Below, one piece after another: positions 26,179 through 37,600 of a stretch of DNA of 64,000 bases. The notes under the pieces are model-generated. The model had not been told where the DNA came from. It saw only the letters and a list, made by a program, of their open reading frames with translations, and did not search any database. The translations under genes and the position numbers were made by a program. The DNA comes from Malurus cyaneus samueli (lineage: Eukaryota; Chordata; Aves; Passeriformes; Maluridae), in contig CM019214.1 of assembly GCA_009741485.1 (NCBI GenBank), positions 53,027,310 to 53,091,309 on the forward strand, given 5' to 3'. Numbering within the stretch: position 1 is the stretch's first letter; each line of letters begins with the position of its first letter.

Positions 26179-26326
26179 ATTCTTGGAAGTGTTTGAGGCC
26201 AGCCTGGATGGGGCTTTGAACAACATGGTCTAGTGGAAGGTGTCCCTGCCCATGGCAGTGGGGATGGAACTGGCTGATCTTCAAGTATCCTTCAAACTCA
26301 GACCATTCTACAATTCTATGATAGAT
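26179..26326 (+). mobile_element. CR1 LINE 3' terminus, plus strand
   Basis: This is the sense-strand CR1 3' end. The order is a C-terminal coding remnant (cattcttggaagtgtttgag, gatggggctttgaacaac), the 3' UTR (tggaaggtgtccctgcccat, atggaactggctgatcttcaa) and the tail attctacaattctatgat, a diverged version of the CR1 ATTCTATG terminal repeat. About 148 bp are retained. Its tail faces the tail of the next CR1, 100 bases away. Confidence 0.93.
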
Positions 26327-26428
26327 TTAAAGAAAAAAAAATGTAAAGGAATGTAATTCACAGAGTAGCATTGTCCAAAGGGATACATTCTCAGCTAAGT
26401 TAAGTATCAACAACACAGTGGTCATTTA

Positions 26429-26770
26429 GAACCACAGAACCATTAAGGCTGTAAAAGACCTTTAAGGTCATCCAGTCCAACCTTCAACTCTGCACCACAT
26501 CCATGCTCACCATTAAACCATGTCCTCAAGTGTCCTATCCACATATTTTTTTGGATCCACCACTGCCAGGAATGGTGGCTTCACCACCTCCCTGTGCAGT
26601 CTGTTCCAATGCTTTACAACCCCTTCCATGAAAAAAAATTCCTAATATCTATTATAAATGTTCCCCCTGGCACAACATGAGGCCATTTCCTCTCATCCTG
26701 TCACTTGTTACCTGGGAGAAGAGACTGACACCCATCTTGCTAAAATCTCCTTTCAGCTTACCCCTGCTTG
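26429..26770 (-). mobile_element. CR1 LINE 3' region, minus strand
   Basis: Antisense CR1 text runs from the 3' terminus (aaccacagaaccattaaggc, cctttaaggtcatccagtcc). It continues through the coding tail (gtctgttccaatgctttaca) to ggccatttcctctcatcctg and gggagaagagactgacaccc. Those are the standard CR1 3' landmarks in order. About 340 bp remain. The open frames on either strand here are by-products of this repeat. Confidence 0.93.
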
Positions 26771-27527
26771 CATCTAAACATTGTTGTTGCAACATTTGGC
26801 ATTTGACTCGTGCTGTTAATTTGTTTTTCACACACAAATTATCAGATGCACCTTTGATCAAAATATCCCCATGTCAAACTGCCATCCTTCTTTCCACTTC
26901 TTTCTTGTGTGCTTTCATAAAAGTTCCCTTTTTCTCCTTTCAGAAAAGTTTAGTGCACAGTAGATTATTACTTTGCTAAATTTATGGACTTTGGCCTTAG
27001 CCTTTGTGAAACTGAAATTTCATCTCAGCTGCAACATCCCTCATCTACCAAAATAATCACAGATGTGCTGCTTTAATGTTCTGTTGATACTGGAAAAATG
27101 AGAACAGTGACCTTTGTGTTAATTAGTTAGCCCACAGAAGCTACTAAGAAGGAAAGTGTAGAGCTGTACAGGGCAGTAGTTTACATATTCTGCCCATATC
27201 TTATGTTAATTATGGACTAAAGAAAATGTTGCCTTATAATTATTTTAGCCTGATATTCCCTTTATTTAGGAAATAAATTGCTTTAGAATTACTTTCTTTT
27301 AGTTGGGTTAGGCATATATTACCTTTCAATTTTTTTTTTAATTCAGGTGAACTAGAGCAGTAGAAACTGAACAGTGGATTGTGTAAATGGTGCTGAGTGA
27401 TTCACTATGCTATTTTCTTCTTTCTCAAGGTACTCTAATGACACATTGCCTTTGTATTTTTTGATAATATAAAGAGTTAAGCTATTATCCATGTCATTTC
27501 AATTAAAAAAAACCTCCTCATAAACTT

Positions 27528-27571
27528 GCAAATTGGATCTTTTCAACATGCAAATTGTGCCTTTTCAAATA
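27528..27571. repeat. 22-bp diverged tandem duplication
   Basis: Two adjacent 22-bp units starting gcaaattggatcttttcaac and gcaaattgtgccttttcaaa match at most positions. Confidence 0.75.
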
Positions 27572-29437
27572 CCTCAGCAGTGTATCTACCTGAACTCTAA
27601 CAATAAAATTGCAGTATATTTCTAAATAAATACAATTGTCAGATTTTTGACTCTGAGCCCCTATCCTTACAATGAAAATGCCCAGCTCTAAATGCTATTC
27701 TTGGACAAGTCACCAGTTCCTTAAACTTTTATAAATTACCTTTTTGCTTTGAGAAGATATTATATTCAAGTTATTGCTTGAAAGGTTATTTGGCAGTGAA
27801 GCTAACAGAGAGGTTGTCAGGTGAGACTGATGCTGTCAGCCTGAAAGCACAGTCATTCCACCACAGATACAGAGCTGAACCTGCACGAGCTTCCACTCCA
27901 ACAGGACCTGTCAATCTGTCATGTCATCTTCCTTGATTAAAAGATTTTGTGAGCAGGTGTCTGCGAGTGAAGCAAAGATTTCCTAAAAGGTAATGATGCA
28001 AAAATACAAACCTGACTGATGTAGCCATCACAGAATGGTCAAGGGCAACAAACTTACTTTCAGAGCTTGTTTATCTGCATGTTTCCATTTTCCAGATGGC
28101 CTTTTGGTGGAAGTTGCCTAAAAGACCTCTTTTGACTCACTATTCCTCAGAAAATACTTATGATATACGCCATCAATACAGACACTTCAAGTCCTTCTTC
28201 TGTCATCTTAAGTTTAAGAAAAAAAATTAGGCTGGAAAAAACAGAGAACTCCTTCACTTTAATAAAATGTGGGAAAGAAATCATATTTTCTGTTCTCTTC
28301 CCCACTTTTCAGAAATTTGTCTGCATGAGGATTAAATTTAGTGTCCTCTCCAAAAGAGGTCTTCTGCTCATAGCCTTGGAGTGGACCCTTCAGAGAAAAT
28401 AAACCCTGGAAACTTTTACTCTAAATCACAGAGCCCTGTGGGTGACTTGGAATAAATAGAGGAAAGATCAAAGGAGGATTAGAGGCTGGCTGTGAAGAAC
28501 ATGAGCAGGAATGACAAAAAGAAAGGCTCTAGTGTTAGCTATGTTCCCACCATGAAAATAATGAAAGAAAAAGCCCCACCACCTTATTCATATTTGTTGG
28601 ATTAATTGCCTAACAGAAGACACTGTGTTATAGTGTCCTGTTATCCTAAATACCAGATGGGAAGAGACTCCTGCAGATCATTTCATGCTCATAAATTAAT
28701 ATATCATCTGTCCTAAACTCAAAGAACAGGCAACAGGAATTTTAGATGTTCTGTTAAATACTGTAACATCTTAAGATTTAGAAAAATTCACACAGAAAAC
28801 AAAGTGAAAAAACAGACCTTCCCTTTCCTTGACTTTTCCTCTTTCTTCCTTGCACAGCTGGGTTTGTTCAAGCTTCCTGTTAGAAAGCACAGGGAAAAGA
28901 GAGATGGGGAGAAAAAGGGTGAGGAGCTATAATAAGGGCAGAAATTCACACTTGGAACTGGGAAGCTCCCCCAGGCTGCCTAATGTAGAGGAAATTCTCC
29001 CAATGCCTAAACTAAGCACATACAATACCTGGCCAAGCACTCCTCTAGGGGATTACATTGTGCTTCCTGCACCAACTTTTATTTGGGGATCCAAACTTTT
29101 CCACCAAGGTAAACTTTCTCTCCTTCTTAACAAGATGGCAAGCTGGAATACAATGAAGTTAAGAAATTCCTGATCATTTAAACTCTTATCTGTATTCTCA
29201 GGGTCAACAGTGGACTAGTGGAATAGTTGTATCTGGAAAGTAATGATTAAATTGTCAGTTCATAGAAATTAACCATCATCTTCTCTTTGTCCTCTGCAAC
29301 CAAGCAGTCAGGAATTCAGCTCCAGTCTTTGACTGACCAGCTGCTGCTTTGCATTGTGACAAAACTTTATTCCTTTGAGGGGTGCTGGGACATGTCCTCC
29401 AAAATATTTACTTTAATGATGATGTCAAAGAACAGAG

Positions 29438-29454
29438 AAAAAAAAAAAAAAAAA
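29438..29454. repeat. A17 homopolymer
   Basis: Seventeen consecutive A residues. No retrocopy is recognisable upstream, so this is treated as simple sequence. Confidence 0.97.
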
Positions 29455-30183
29455 GCTCAGATCCTCTGTTTGAACTATATTGATTTATGTCAAGAAATTC
29501 AGCTGAAGCTCATCCAAGCCTTAAGCCATTTCACTCATATAGGTCTTGCAACTCATAAAATACAACTGCTGGGAAAAGTAAACTCTGCCTGATGTCAGTA
29601 AGAATATTTTGTTGGATAAGGACTGTCAAATGTAGCTAAGCTTAATTCTGTAATGATAAAAATGTAAGATCAGCCAATCTGAGAGATACCAGAGATCCAT
29701 TCTGCTCAAGTGCCTGTCTTCAAATGTGGCTTGTTGCTGATGTTTGAGGAATGGGCACACACAGGGGTAAAGATTCCTCTGGTACCCCTGTGACTCTTTA
29801 CTCAGTTACTGCTTAGATTTTTGCTAGGCCAGCTCACGCTAAAGCCTGGTGTGTACTGAGAGCAGTGCCATGTAAAAGACAGTATCACATATGCTCGGGT
29901 GACCTGGAAGAGCTAAAGGGCCATGATCACCTGCAAACTGCCCTCTCTGGCACTCATTATCTTTTGCCTGACAATTTCCTCTGAATCCACTAATTTATGG
30001 AAATGGTGTAGACCAAACCTCCAAACTGGAGGGTATAAAACATCAGTTTACCCAAAAAACTTCTGGAGAATATCCAAGAGCAGCAGAAATGATGAGGCTT
30101 TCATGATTCATGGTGTGATACAAAGAACACCTGCACTGTGTCAGATGAGGAGGTATCATCACTGGGTAGGTATTCGTTACATT

Positions 30184-30280
30184 AAATCATGGAATAAATT
30201 GTCCTGTAAATCTGAGAGACTTGAATGGACTACAAAGTTTAAATCACAGTGTCCTGTGACTGTGAGAGATCTAAATGGAC
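30184..30280. repeat. Diverged ~50-bp tandem duplication
   Basis: Block 30184-30230 and block 30241-30280 share, in order, aaatca, tgtcctgt, gagaga and aatggac, with a 7-10 base indel between them. The period is about 57 bases at one end and 50 at the other. It is older and longer than the other tandem duplications in the window. Confidence 0.7.
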
Positions 30281-33075
30281 CTTGACATACCTTACATTCA
30301 GCTTTAATCCTGTACTTCCTACATCAGAGATTTCATCCACATAACCATTTTAACAGATGCTGAAGGAAGTGAACCCATTTTGGCCTGTGATATCATGTGA
30401 CAATGAATCATGCAGTTTAATTATTTATAATGTGAAAATAATCTCTCTAGAGAGAAAGCAATAGTTTCAGTGAGTTGTAGGGCAGCTTGCTTAGTCACTC
30501 TGTGAATCACATTTCAACGTCTGGGACATGGCAAATACTGCAGTGATCCCATGAGCGAAGGATACACATCAGAAATTACCGAGTTCCACTATTTTGCTAT
30601 TAGCAGCTCTCTGAAGTGTGATGGGGAGCCACATCTTGTACATCCCAATAGGATTTAGGCCACAAGAAGGACTATGAGGAGGCATTTCAGAAAGAGGTCT
30701 CTGCCTGAAACCGTGGCTATGTCAGCAAAACTGACAGTGACTTCAAGCACAATGCTCAGCAAATTGTTCCACTAGGCAGCTCTAGAAAATTATCTGAGCA
30801 TCTCTTCAGTTTTAGCAGCAGAAACATGACCTGATAGAGCAACAGCAAGTGCTACCAATTTTCTTCATTACAGGTTTGAAAGAAATTATTATGGCTTGAA
30901 ATGTAGATATTTCCTGGTAGATGGTCGAGAGAATGAATAGCAACAGAGAATTTTGACTTCTTCCTATACTGGCAGCCATATATGAGATTTATAAAGGAAC
31001 AAAAACGTCTTTACTGCATTTCGTATGATAGAAGGTGCTGTCTTAGGAGACAATATTATTAGGAGGCTATCAAATTCAGAAAAAAAATGTTCAGAAGAAG
31101 ATTATCAGAAAGTAAATGTGTTTTCACCTCACCTTTCAATTCTTGCTAAAATTAGATAACTGCATGACTCACATACAGAATCTGAACAATTTTTCCCTCT
31201 GACATGCTTGTCAGATGAACAAAAACTCTATATAGTCTTGCTGTGGAAAAAAAAATCTTACAAACACAAACCTGTAACTATGGGAAGGGCAGGTAAGCAA
31301 ATTCACAATTATAAATCAAATTAGGATCACACCAGGAACTAAGAAAGTATTCTCCTGATCTTTCCATGCTATTGGGAATTCACGCCTTCTACTTTGTCAG
31401 GGGATAAGAATTCAAGTTATTCGGTCAGGTTCATTGGTATGAAGACTTTGCAGAATGACAGTGCACAGATTATTCACTTGCGTTTGACACCAGGCTTTTA
31501 AAAATCTCCATTTTTGTGCGCTATCACAGGAGGTGACTGGCCCAATCTAATCAATTCCTACTGACAGGAGGGCTGTCCCATAAAGCAGAAGTTGAGCGGA
31601 TCAGCTCTTGCTCCTGTCTATGTCCTGTCAGACTGACAGTCAAGCACAGATAACCCCTTTTACCACTGTAGGCATGCCACATTGAATTGCTGAGATAAAT
31701 GGACAGAATTTGCAGCAAAGCTTTCCAGTTGCAACCCAAATTACCTAGAAAAGGAAAGGGAAAACAATAGGGGCAAGGCAAACAGCAGATATCATTGACA
31801 AATAAACTCTCCTGGCTTTGTAATTTAAATTTTTGTATTTTAGACCTAAATTTTGTTTGTGTTATTAGAGGCTTTCCCTGCACAGGCAGGTCTGACTGTC
31901 TCTGCTCTGAACTCTGCAATTCTGTGTATATCTGAGACTGTTTAGAGTTTGTTTAATCATTTGTAGCCCCTAGGTTGTTTGTAAGGAGACAGGAAGCCTC
32001 AGCAATGTCAAGAGGATTTACTGAAATACACAGAAAGAGCAAACAATCTCTTCAAGCCAATAGAGTATCACCGTATGACCCACAACTAGCAAGCAGAGAT
32101 TTACATTCCAATTGAGACTTCATTTCAATTGATATTTAATTCCAGAACAACAAAATATTCAACTCTTATCAACTGGAATCCCAAACATCCAGCAGAGATA
32201 AAATAATCCATGGAGATTAAGAGTTTTCCTAACATTCCTGCCTAATTTTAAAACATGAACACAACAAGCTTTTAAATATTTGTTGCTGAAACTGAAACAA
32301 CTACCAGCCTCCAGAAGCCACAGCAATGTCTCATGTACACGGACCAATCTTAGTAACTGGGTGTCCTGACACACTCTGTGTCTCTGTCTCAGAGGGCAAG
32401 GTTCTTTTGCTAATCTGAAAAACACCTCTGCAAATTCCAGAGTCAGCTATTAGCAACCTGTATCCATGAAAAGATCTGAGCACATCTTTGTACTTTTGTC
32501 CAGAAATGGTAAAGTGCTTTTGGAGCCTCAGCAGAAAGTATAAAATGGAAAGGATTAATCAAAGCTTCTTTAAGTCCTCCTGCTCAGGGTCATTCAACAG
32601 CTTTGCAAATTCTGCATCCTGTTCTTATTAGCAATTCCTAACAAGAAATAATAGATTGCAGTCTCATGGCATTTCCCAAAAAATATTTATTGCCTTTTCT
32701 TTTATGTAAACAATAAAAGTTTATCAGTTTAACTGCCCCAGATATCATGAGAGAAGGAAAGAAGTGCCCAGTGCATCCTATGGCAATCCTTGGAGTGTCT
32801 TAGCTCTGTGTGGCACTGGGAAACTTGAGAGATTTGTATCTGTACATGTTCCTCACTGAATACACTCAAATACAAGAGTAAGCACAGGAAAAATATCAGT
32901 GTACAGCAAGTAAACATAGACAGCAAGAGCTCAGTGTAAAAATTGGAGTAGTTTTCATCCTTGTTTTTCTGTGCTCCTATGCAAAGATGTTTATGAAAGT
33001 AACCATAATATCACTAACAGCATTTTCAGAATGTATTTTTTGAAAGAAAGCACAAGTTAATGTAATTCCTTTGAC

Positions 33076-33092
33076 TTTTTTTTTTTTTTTTT
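33076..33092. repeat. T17 homopolymer
   Basis: Seventeen consecutive T residues on the plus strand. Simple sequence with no flanking element identified. Confidence 0.97.
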
Positions 33093-34297
33093 ACATTTTT
33101 ATGTGATTTAGGTTGCCAAAAAGAAAAGTAATTGATAGTATTCCTCCTGGGTTACATGCAACTGTAAATTGCTGGATTTGCTTGTTTCATATTATCTGAA
33201 ATTATAAATCTGGGAAAAGTTTAATAAGATCCACTATCAGACAGCAACAGTATCTATCAAACACAAAAGCAGAGCAGTTGTCAATTATAAAAAAGGTGTC
33301 ATTAAGATACCTCACTTTCTCCCTTTTTTAATCTATTTTATTTTTCTCTTGTTTTTACCCAATCAAAGCCATTGCAGTTGAAAAAGGCACAATAGTCCTG
33401 TTTAGATCAGAAAAAATTGAGTCCATCCTGCCTGACTGTCTAGGAAAATGGTACTTGCAGTAGCAATTACAAGGACAACTTGAGCTTTCTCTGGGAAGAG
33501 AAGCAAGATCTTGTCTAAATGAAGCAGTGTGTTCCTTTTTTAAAAATGAAAAAAAAAACCTTTTATTATGCTGTAAAGATTTCTACAAAGCTGCTCTGAT
33601 GGCTTGAATGTGTCTAGCAGCAGGCAGTGAGGAGGCATTTGTAGGGGCTAAAATAATTTTTCCCAGACACACTTCCTGAACAAATGAGTCCCTGTGAGTG
33701 GCTGGGAGCAGATCCCTGCACAGCTCTATCCAGGACATGGTCTGTTGCAAGGAGCCACGCTGGGTGGGATGTTAAAAATCTCACTTCTCCATTTGAAGAA
33801 GCCAATCCTGTATTCAGATGGCCTTGACTTGCCTCAGTATCTAATGAAACTTTGGGACAAATGGCACTGGTTTTTACTCATGAAGAGCTCAGCTTCTGTG
33901 TTCATTAAATTCAGACAGGGAATAAGATATAATAAGCCTTGCAAGATTTAAAGCTGGGCTTGCAGCTATCCCTCAAACTGAACTCCAGAATTTACAATGC
34001 ATTTCCCATTCAGCATTGCAAAGCTTTCTCTCTGCCCAAAATCCTGCTTTCCTACTATTCTTGCATATAGCCAGGCACACTTCCTTTAGTTTGTTGTGAT
34101 TGACAGACATGTACCTCTGGGTTATGCACATTTGACAGTTCTCTACATCATCATATATGAGATGCTGGGTGTCCTCGCTGGTAACCTGACTGCAATAGTA
34201 ACAGCAAAAAAGAAAGAATCAGATGGCAGACTGATTCCAAGTTTCCAAGACTGATTCCAGAAGGTTTGTGCTGGGAAGTAAAAGTCACATGTAATTG

Positions 34298-34560
34298 AAA
34301 AATCACATAATCAAAGTATAGGATGAGTTGGAAGGGACCCTCAAAGATCAAGTCCACTTTCTGGCCCTGCACGAAACCATTCCCAAGAGTCACCAGGTGC
34401 CTGACAGCATTGTCCAAATGCCTCTTGAACTCTTTCCAACTTGGGAACCATTTCCCTGGGGAGCTGTTCCAGTGCCCAACCACCCTCTGGATAAAGAACC
34501 TTTTGCTGATGTCCAGCCTAAATCTCCCCTGACACAATTTCAGGCCATTCTCCAGCCAAC
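34298..34560 (-). mobile_element. CR1 LINE, 3' region with ORF2 tail
   Basis: Antisense CR1 text begins atcacataatcaaagtatag and passes gagttggaagggaccctcaa, aaatgcctcttgaactcttt, agctgttccagtgcccaacc and ataaagaaccttttgctgat. The minus-strand translation includes GRFRLDISKRFFIQRVVGHW, the CR1 ORF2 C-terminal signature, followed by FKRHLD. The wording resembles the CR1-J/X group, but the subfamily is tentative. About 260 bp survive. The A29 tract begins 60 bases beyond it. Confidence 0.94.
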
Positions 34561-34619
34561 AGCAAAACACAAATAGTTCCATCCTAGAGAAAACAGTTTT
34601 TAATCAGAATCTACTGGGG

Positions 34620-34620
34620 A

Positions 34621-34648
<28 letters not shown>
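34620..34648. repeat. A29 homopolymer
   Basis: Twenty-nine consecutive A residues, the longest homopolymer in the window. It could be a retrotransposition tail, but the 60 bases between it and the CR1 do not match a LINE or a processed mRNA I recognise, and CR1 does not end in poly(A). The length is probably polymorphic. Confidence 0.97.
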
Positions 34649-34652
<4 letters not shown>

Positions 34653-37600
34653 CAAAGGATTTTGATTAGAGGAACGTAAAACAGCAGGGGCAACAGAAAA
34701 GCAGAATCTGTCAGAGAAGTAACATTGCCATTAGCACCAGATCTGAGCTTCTTAGACAAATGATGTTGGCCTCACTTCAAGGCATCAGGCTCTTGAGAGA
34801 ACATGGTGCCCAGCTACATTGTTTTCAATATTTCAGTAATAGGATACTGTTCTAAAAAACAGAAAACTGCTTTGTGGATCTGAACAAAAGGAAGCCAAAT
34901 TTGTTTGGACTAGCTGGTTCTAAAAATTACTTTACAAGCACTTTTACTTCCTACTTTGTAAAAATTCCTGAATATACTTGAAGGTTTTAGCAGCTAGGAT
35001 TTTTTATCCAAACCTCACCCCTAAAGAGTTATTTATATCATAAAGTATATATTTATCTTCAGAAGAAAAGATAAAAAATAAATCAGAGGTATTACAGCAT
35101 AAAGGAAACATCACTGTCCTTCTTGTAGAGCCTGAAGCTTAGGGAAAGTTGTTTCAGGGAAATCAGAGCACTTCGACCTAAAAAGTAATATTCAGAGGGG
35201 AAATCAGATGAGTGAATCATCTGCCTATGGAAAAGGATGCACCAGCATGGGTAGGATCATCACCACTTTTCAAGAGAAAGAAGAAGAAGGCATGTGGCAG
35301 TAAGATGGCAAGTAACAGTTCTCTCAATGCCTGGCAAACCACGTGTTGGGGATATTCATTTAAACAGATACTTTTTGTCCCTGGCTACAATGGTGACATT
35401 AAAGCAGCGTGCCAAAACTGGTAACTCCTGACTTTTAGTGCATTTTAGTCAAGTGAAAATACTTTTTTTATCTCAAGGCAAAGATATCATCTCCCACTAA
35501 CATAATTTCTGCTTCCATCTTTTTATAGCTGTAAACCAGGGTAAGATTTATTTAAAGATATAACCATTATATTTGACTGCAATTGTCTCTAAGGTTTTTA
35601 CAGAAGGGACCATAAAATCTGTCTTCAAAGACAGCAAGCTAGCTCAGTTCAGAGGTATTAGACTGTGCTACAAGTCATATGGCTTAATTTATACCTTCTG
35701 CTTCTTGGGTGACATGGAGCAAATCTTTCAGAAATACTTATATTAAAATAGCAATTAAAGGCATTTTGTCTTCCAGAGAGACATGATGATGTTTCTCTTG
35801 AAAATGAAAGCAAGGGTTGTAATATCTTAGATACCATCACAAACACTTTGCATGAATGTAATGCTGCACATCCTAATGGGCATTTGGAACTGCTCCCTGT
35901 TCACTGCACCAAGTGAACATTTGACTTCAGTTTTGCAACTGAAATAATATGGTGTTGGCAAAAGGAGACCAAAGCACAGGCCTCTTCAGCAGCAGTAAAC
36001 CAGCACCCCATCCTAATAGTTTTGCTTAAAAGAAAATCCAAAAACTAAAATAAAAATTTGTTTTTCAAACAGCTTAGCTATAACTAGTTCTTCAACTAGT
36101 CTTCTTCAAAGACTATGAAGTTGGTTCAACTCTCTTATATAACATTACATAAGATTGAAACTACCTCACATTAATACAGGGGAAATATTTTTAGGTAGCA
36201 TGATTCACTACGATAACTATGACAACACAGTTAAAACAACTGAAAATAAACCAATATTCTTAAAAACTATTTCAAAGCAAAAAAGAACAGACTTCAGGCT
36301 TTTTATAATAGACATTGCAACTCAGCAGGGCTCAGGCTAGCTCACAAAATTTGGAACATCTCTCCCTGCCTTAAGACACTCAATGGGTGTCTGTATTTAC
36401 TCTCTGTACCTGCAGGTCCCAAAACCAATGCCAAACTTTTCTAGCCTATTTGTGATCTGTATCTAAAAACCACACAGAAATATGATTTACAGCATTCATG
36501 GTTCATCTAAAGTATAATTACTTCTGTTCATTAGGAAGGAACATGCTTTTGTCTTTTTCCATGAAAACAAAATGAGATAATATCAGTTAGGGATTCTAAC
36601 TCTAGCTGACAATGCAAAGGAATAAACCAAGATCCTTGTCTCCATAAATATGTAAACCACAGAGGACAAAGATTAAGACAGTCTGGTTTTTATCAGAGCA
36701 AGAGAGCACTTTGCCAGATTTTCACACCGGCCCTCTCTGTCTAAGGAAATTACTCTTTTTGTTTGCTGCACTGTATGCCTGACACAGCAGCATGGGCTCT
36801 TGGGCTTCAGGTTCTCGAAGACAGTTTGCAGGTTCATCAGAAAAGTGAGAGAAACACGAGAACAGCTACAGGGACAGGAAATGGCATTTAGTCCTGCAAA
36901 GTCACCATGCACCCCAGCAGAGCTATGAAACCAAATAAGGAGCTCTAGGCTGGGTTTCCTGACAAAACCATAACCCTAGGGAAAAGCACAGCCAATTCCA
37001 TCCCTCTGAAAAGGGGATGCCTTGCTTCTTTCTGTTTCTTTGTCACATTGCTCAAGAAAAACCCCTTGAGATCAGGTCATTTGACAGAGTGATGCTGTAA
37101 AACTTCCATATTTTGGATCTGTGTTATTGTGCTTTGTCGCTTTTCCTTGGATAAGTGACAAAATTTAATTTTGATTGTGCTATATAAATAAAAACAGATT
37201 ATGTGGGGAAAGCTTTTTATAGAAATCAAAAAATCACTAGTTATAGTCAACCAAGAATTCATTTGTCCAAATTTAATATTCCAATAAACTTAAAATTACA
37301 TACCTGAACCTAAGCTTGTACTGTTATATTCCCTTTGAAGTAATGATGGATAGCTACATATAAAAGGCATTTCAACCTATCATAAAATAAGAGTTTAATG
37401 TGAATACTCCTCTGTAGGTGTGTACACCTCTCAAAAAGCAGTATGGCTTAGGATGACTAACTTGGAAATGCACGTCTAATTTTCAGAGTCTTACATTTTG
37501 GCAGGTGGATCCTGCCATGACTATGCTAATCTAATGTATTTATGAAAAGCACTATTAAGAAAACAACCTGGATTAACAAGAATTTAAAGAAGCTAATGAT

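Larger units (their letters stand above)
26771..34297. other. Gene-free unique DNA
   Basis: No recognisable gene or dated transposon is visible over about 7.5 kb. It holds small duplications, an A17 run (29438-29454), a T17 run (33076-33092), a splice-bounded plus-strand frame (28858-29108), a short minus-strand candidate (28058-28117) and a 120-codon frame at 29923-30285. The candidates are discussed in findings. Confidence 0.5.
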
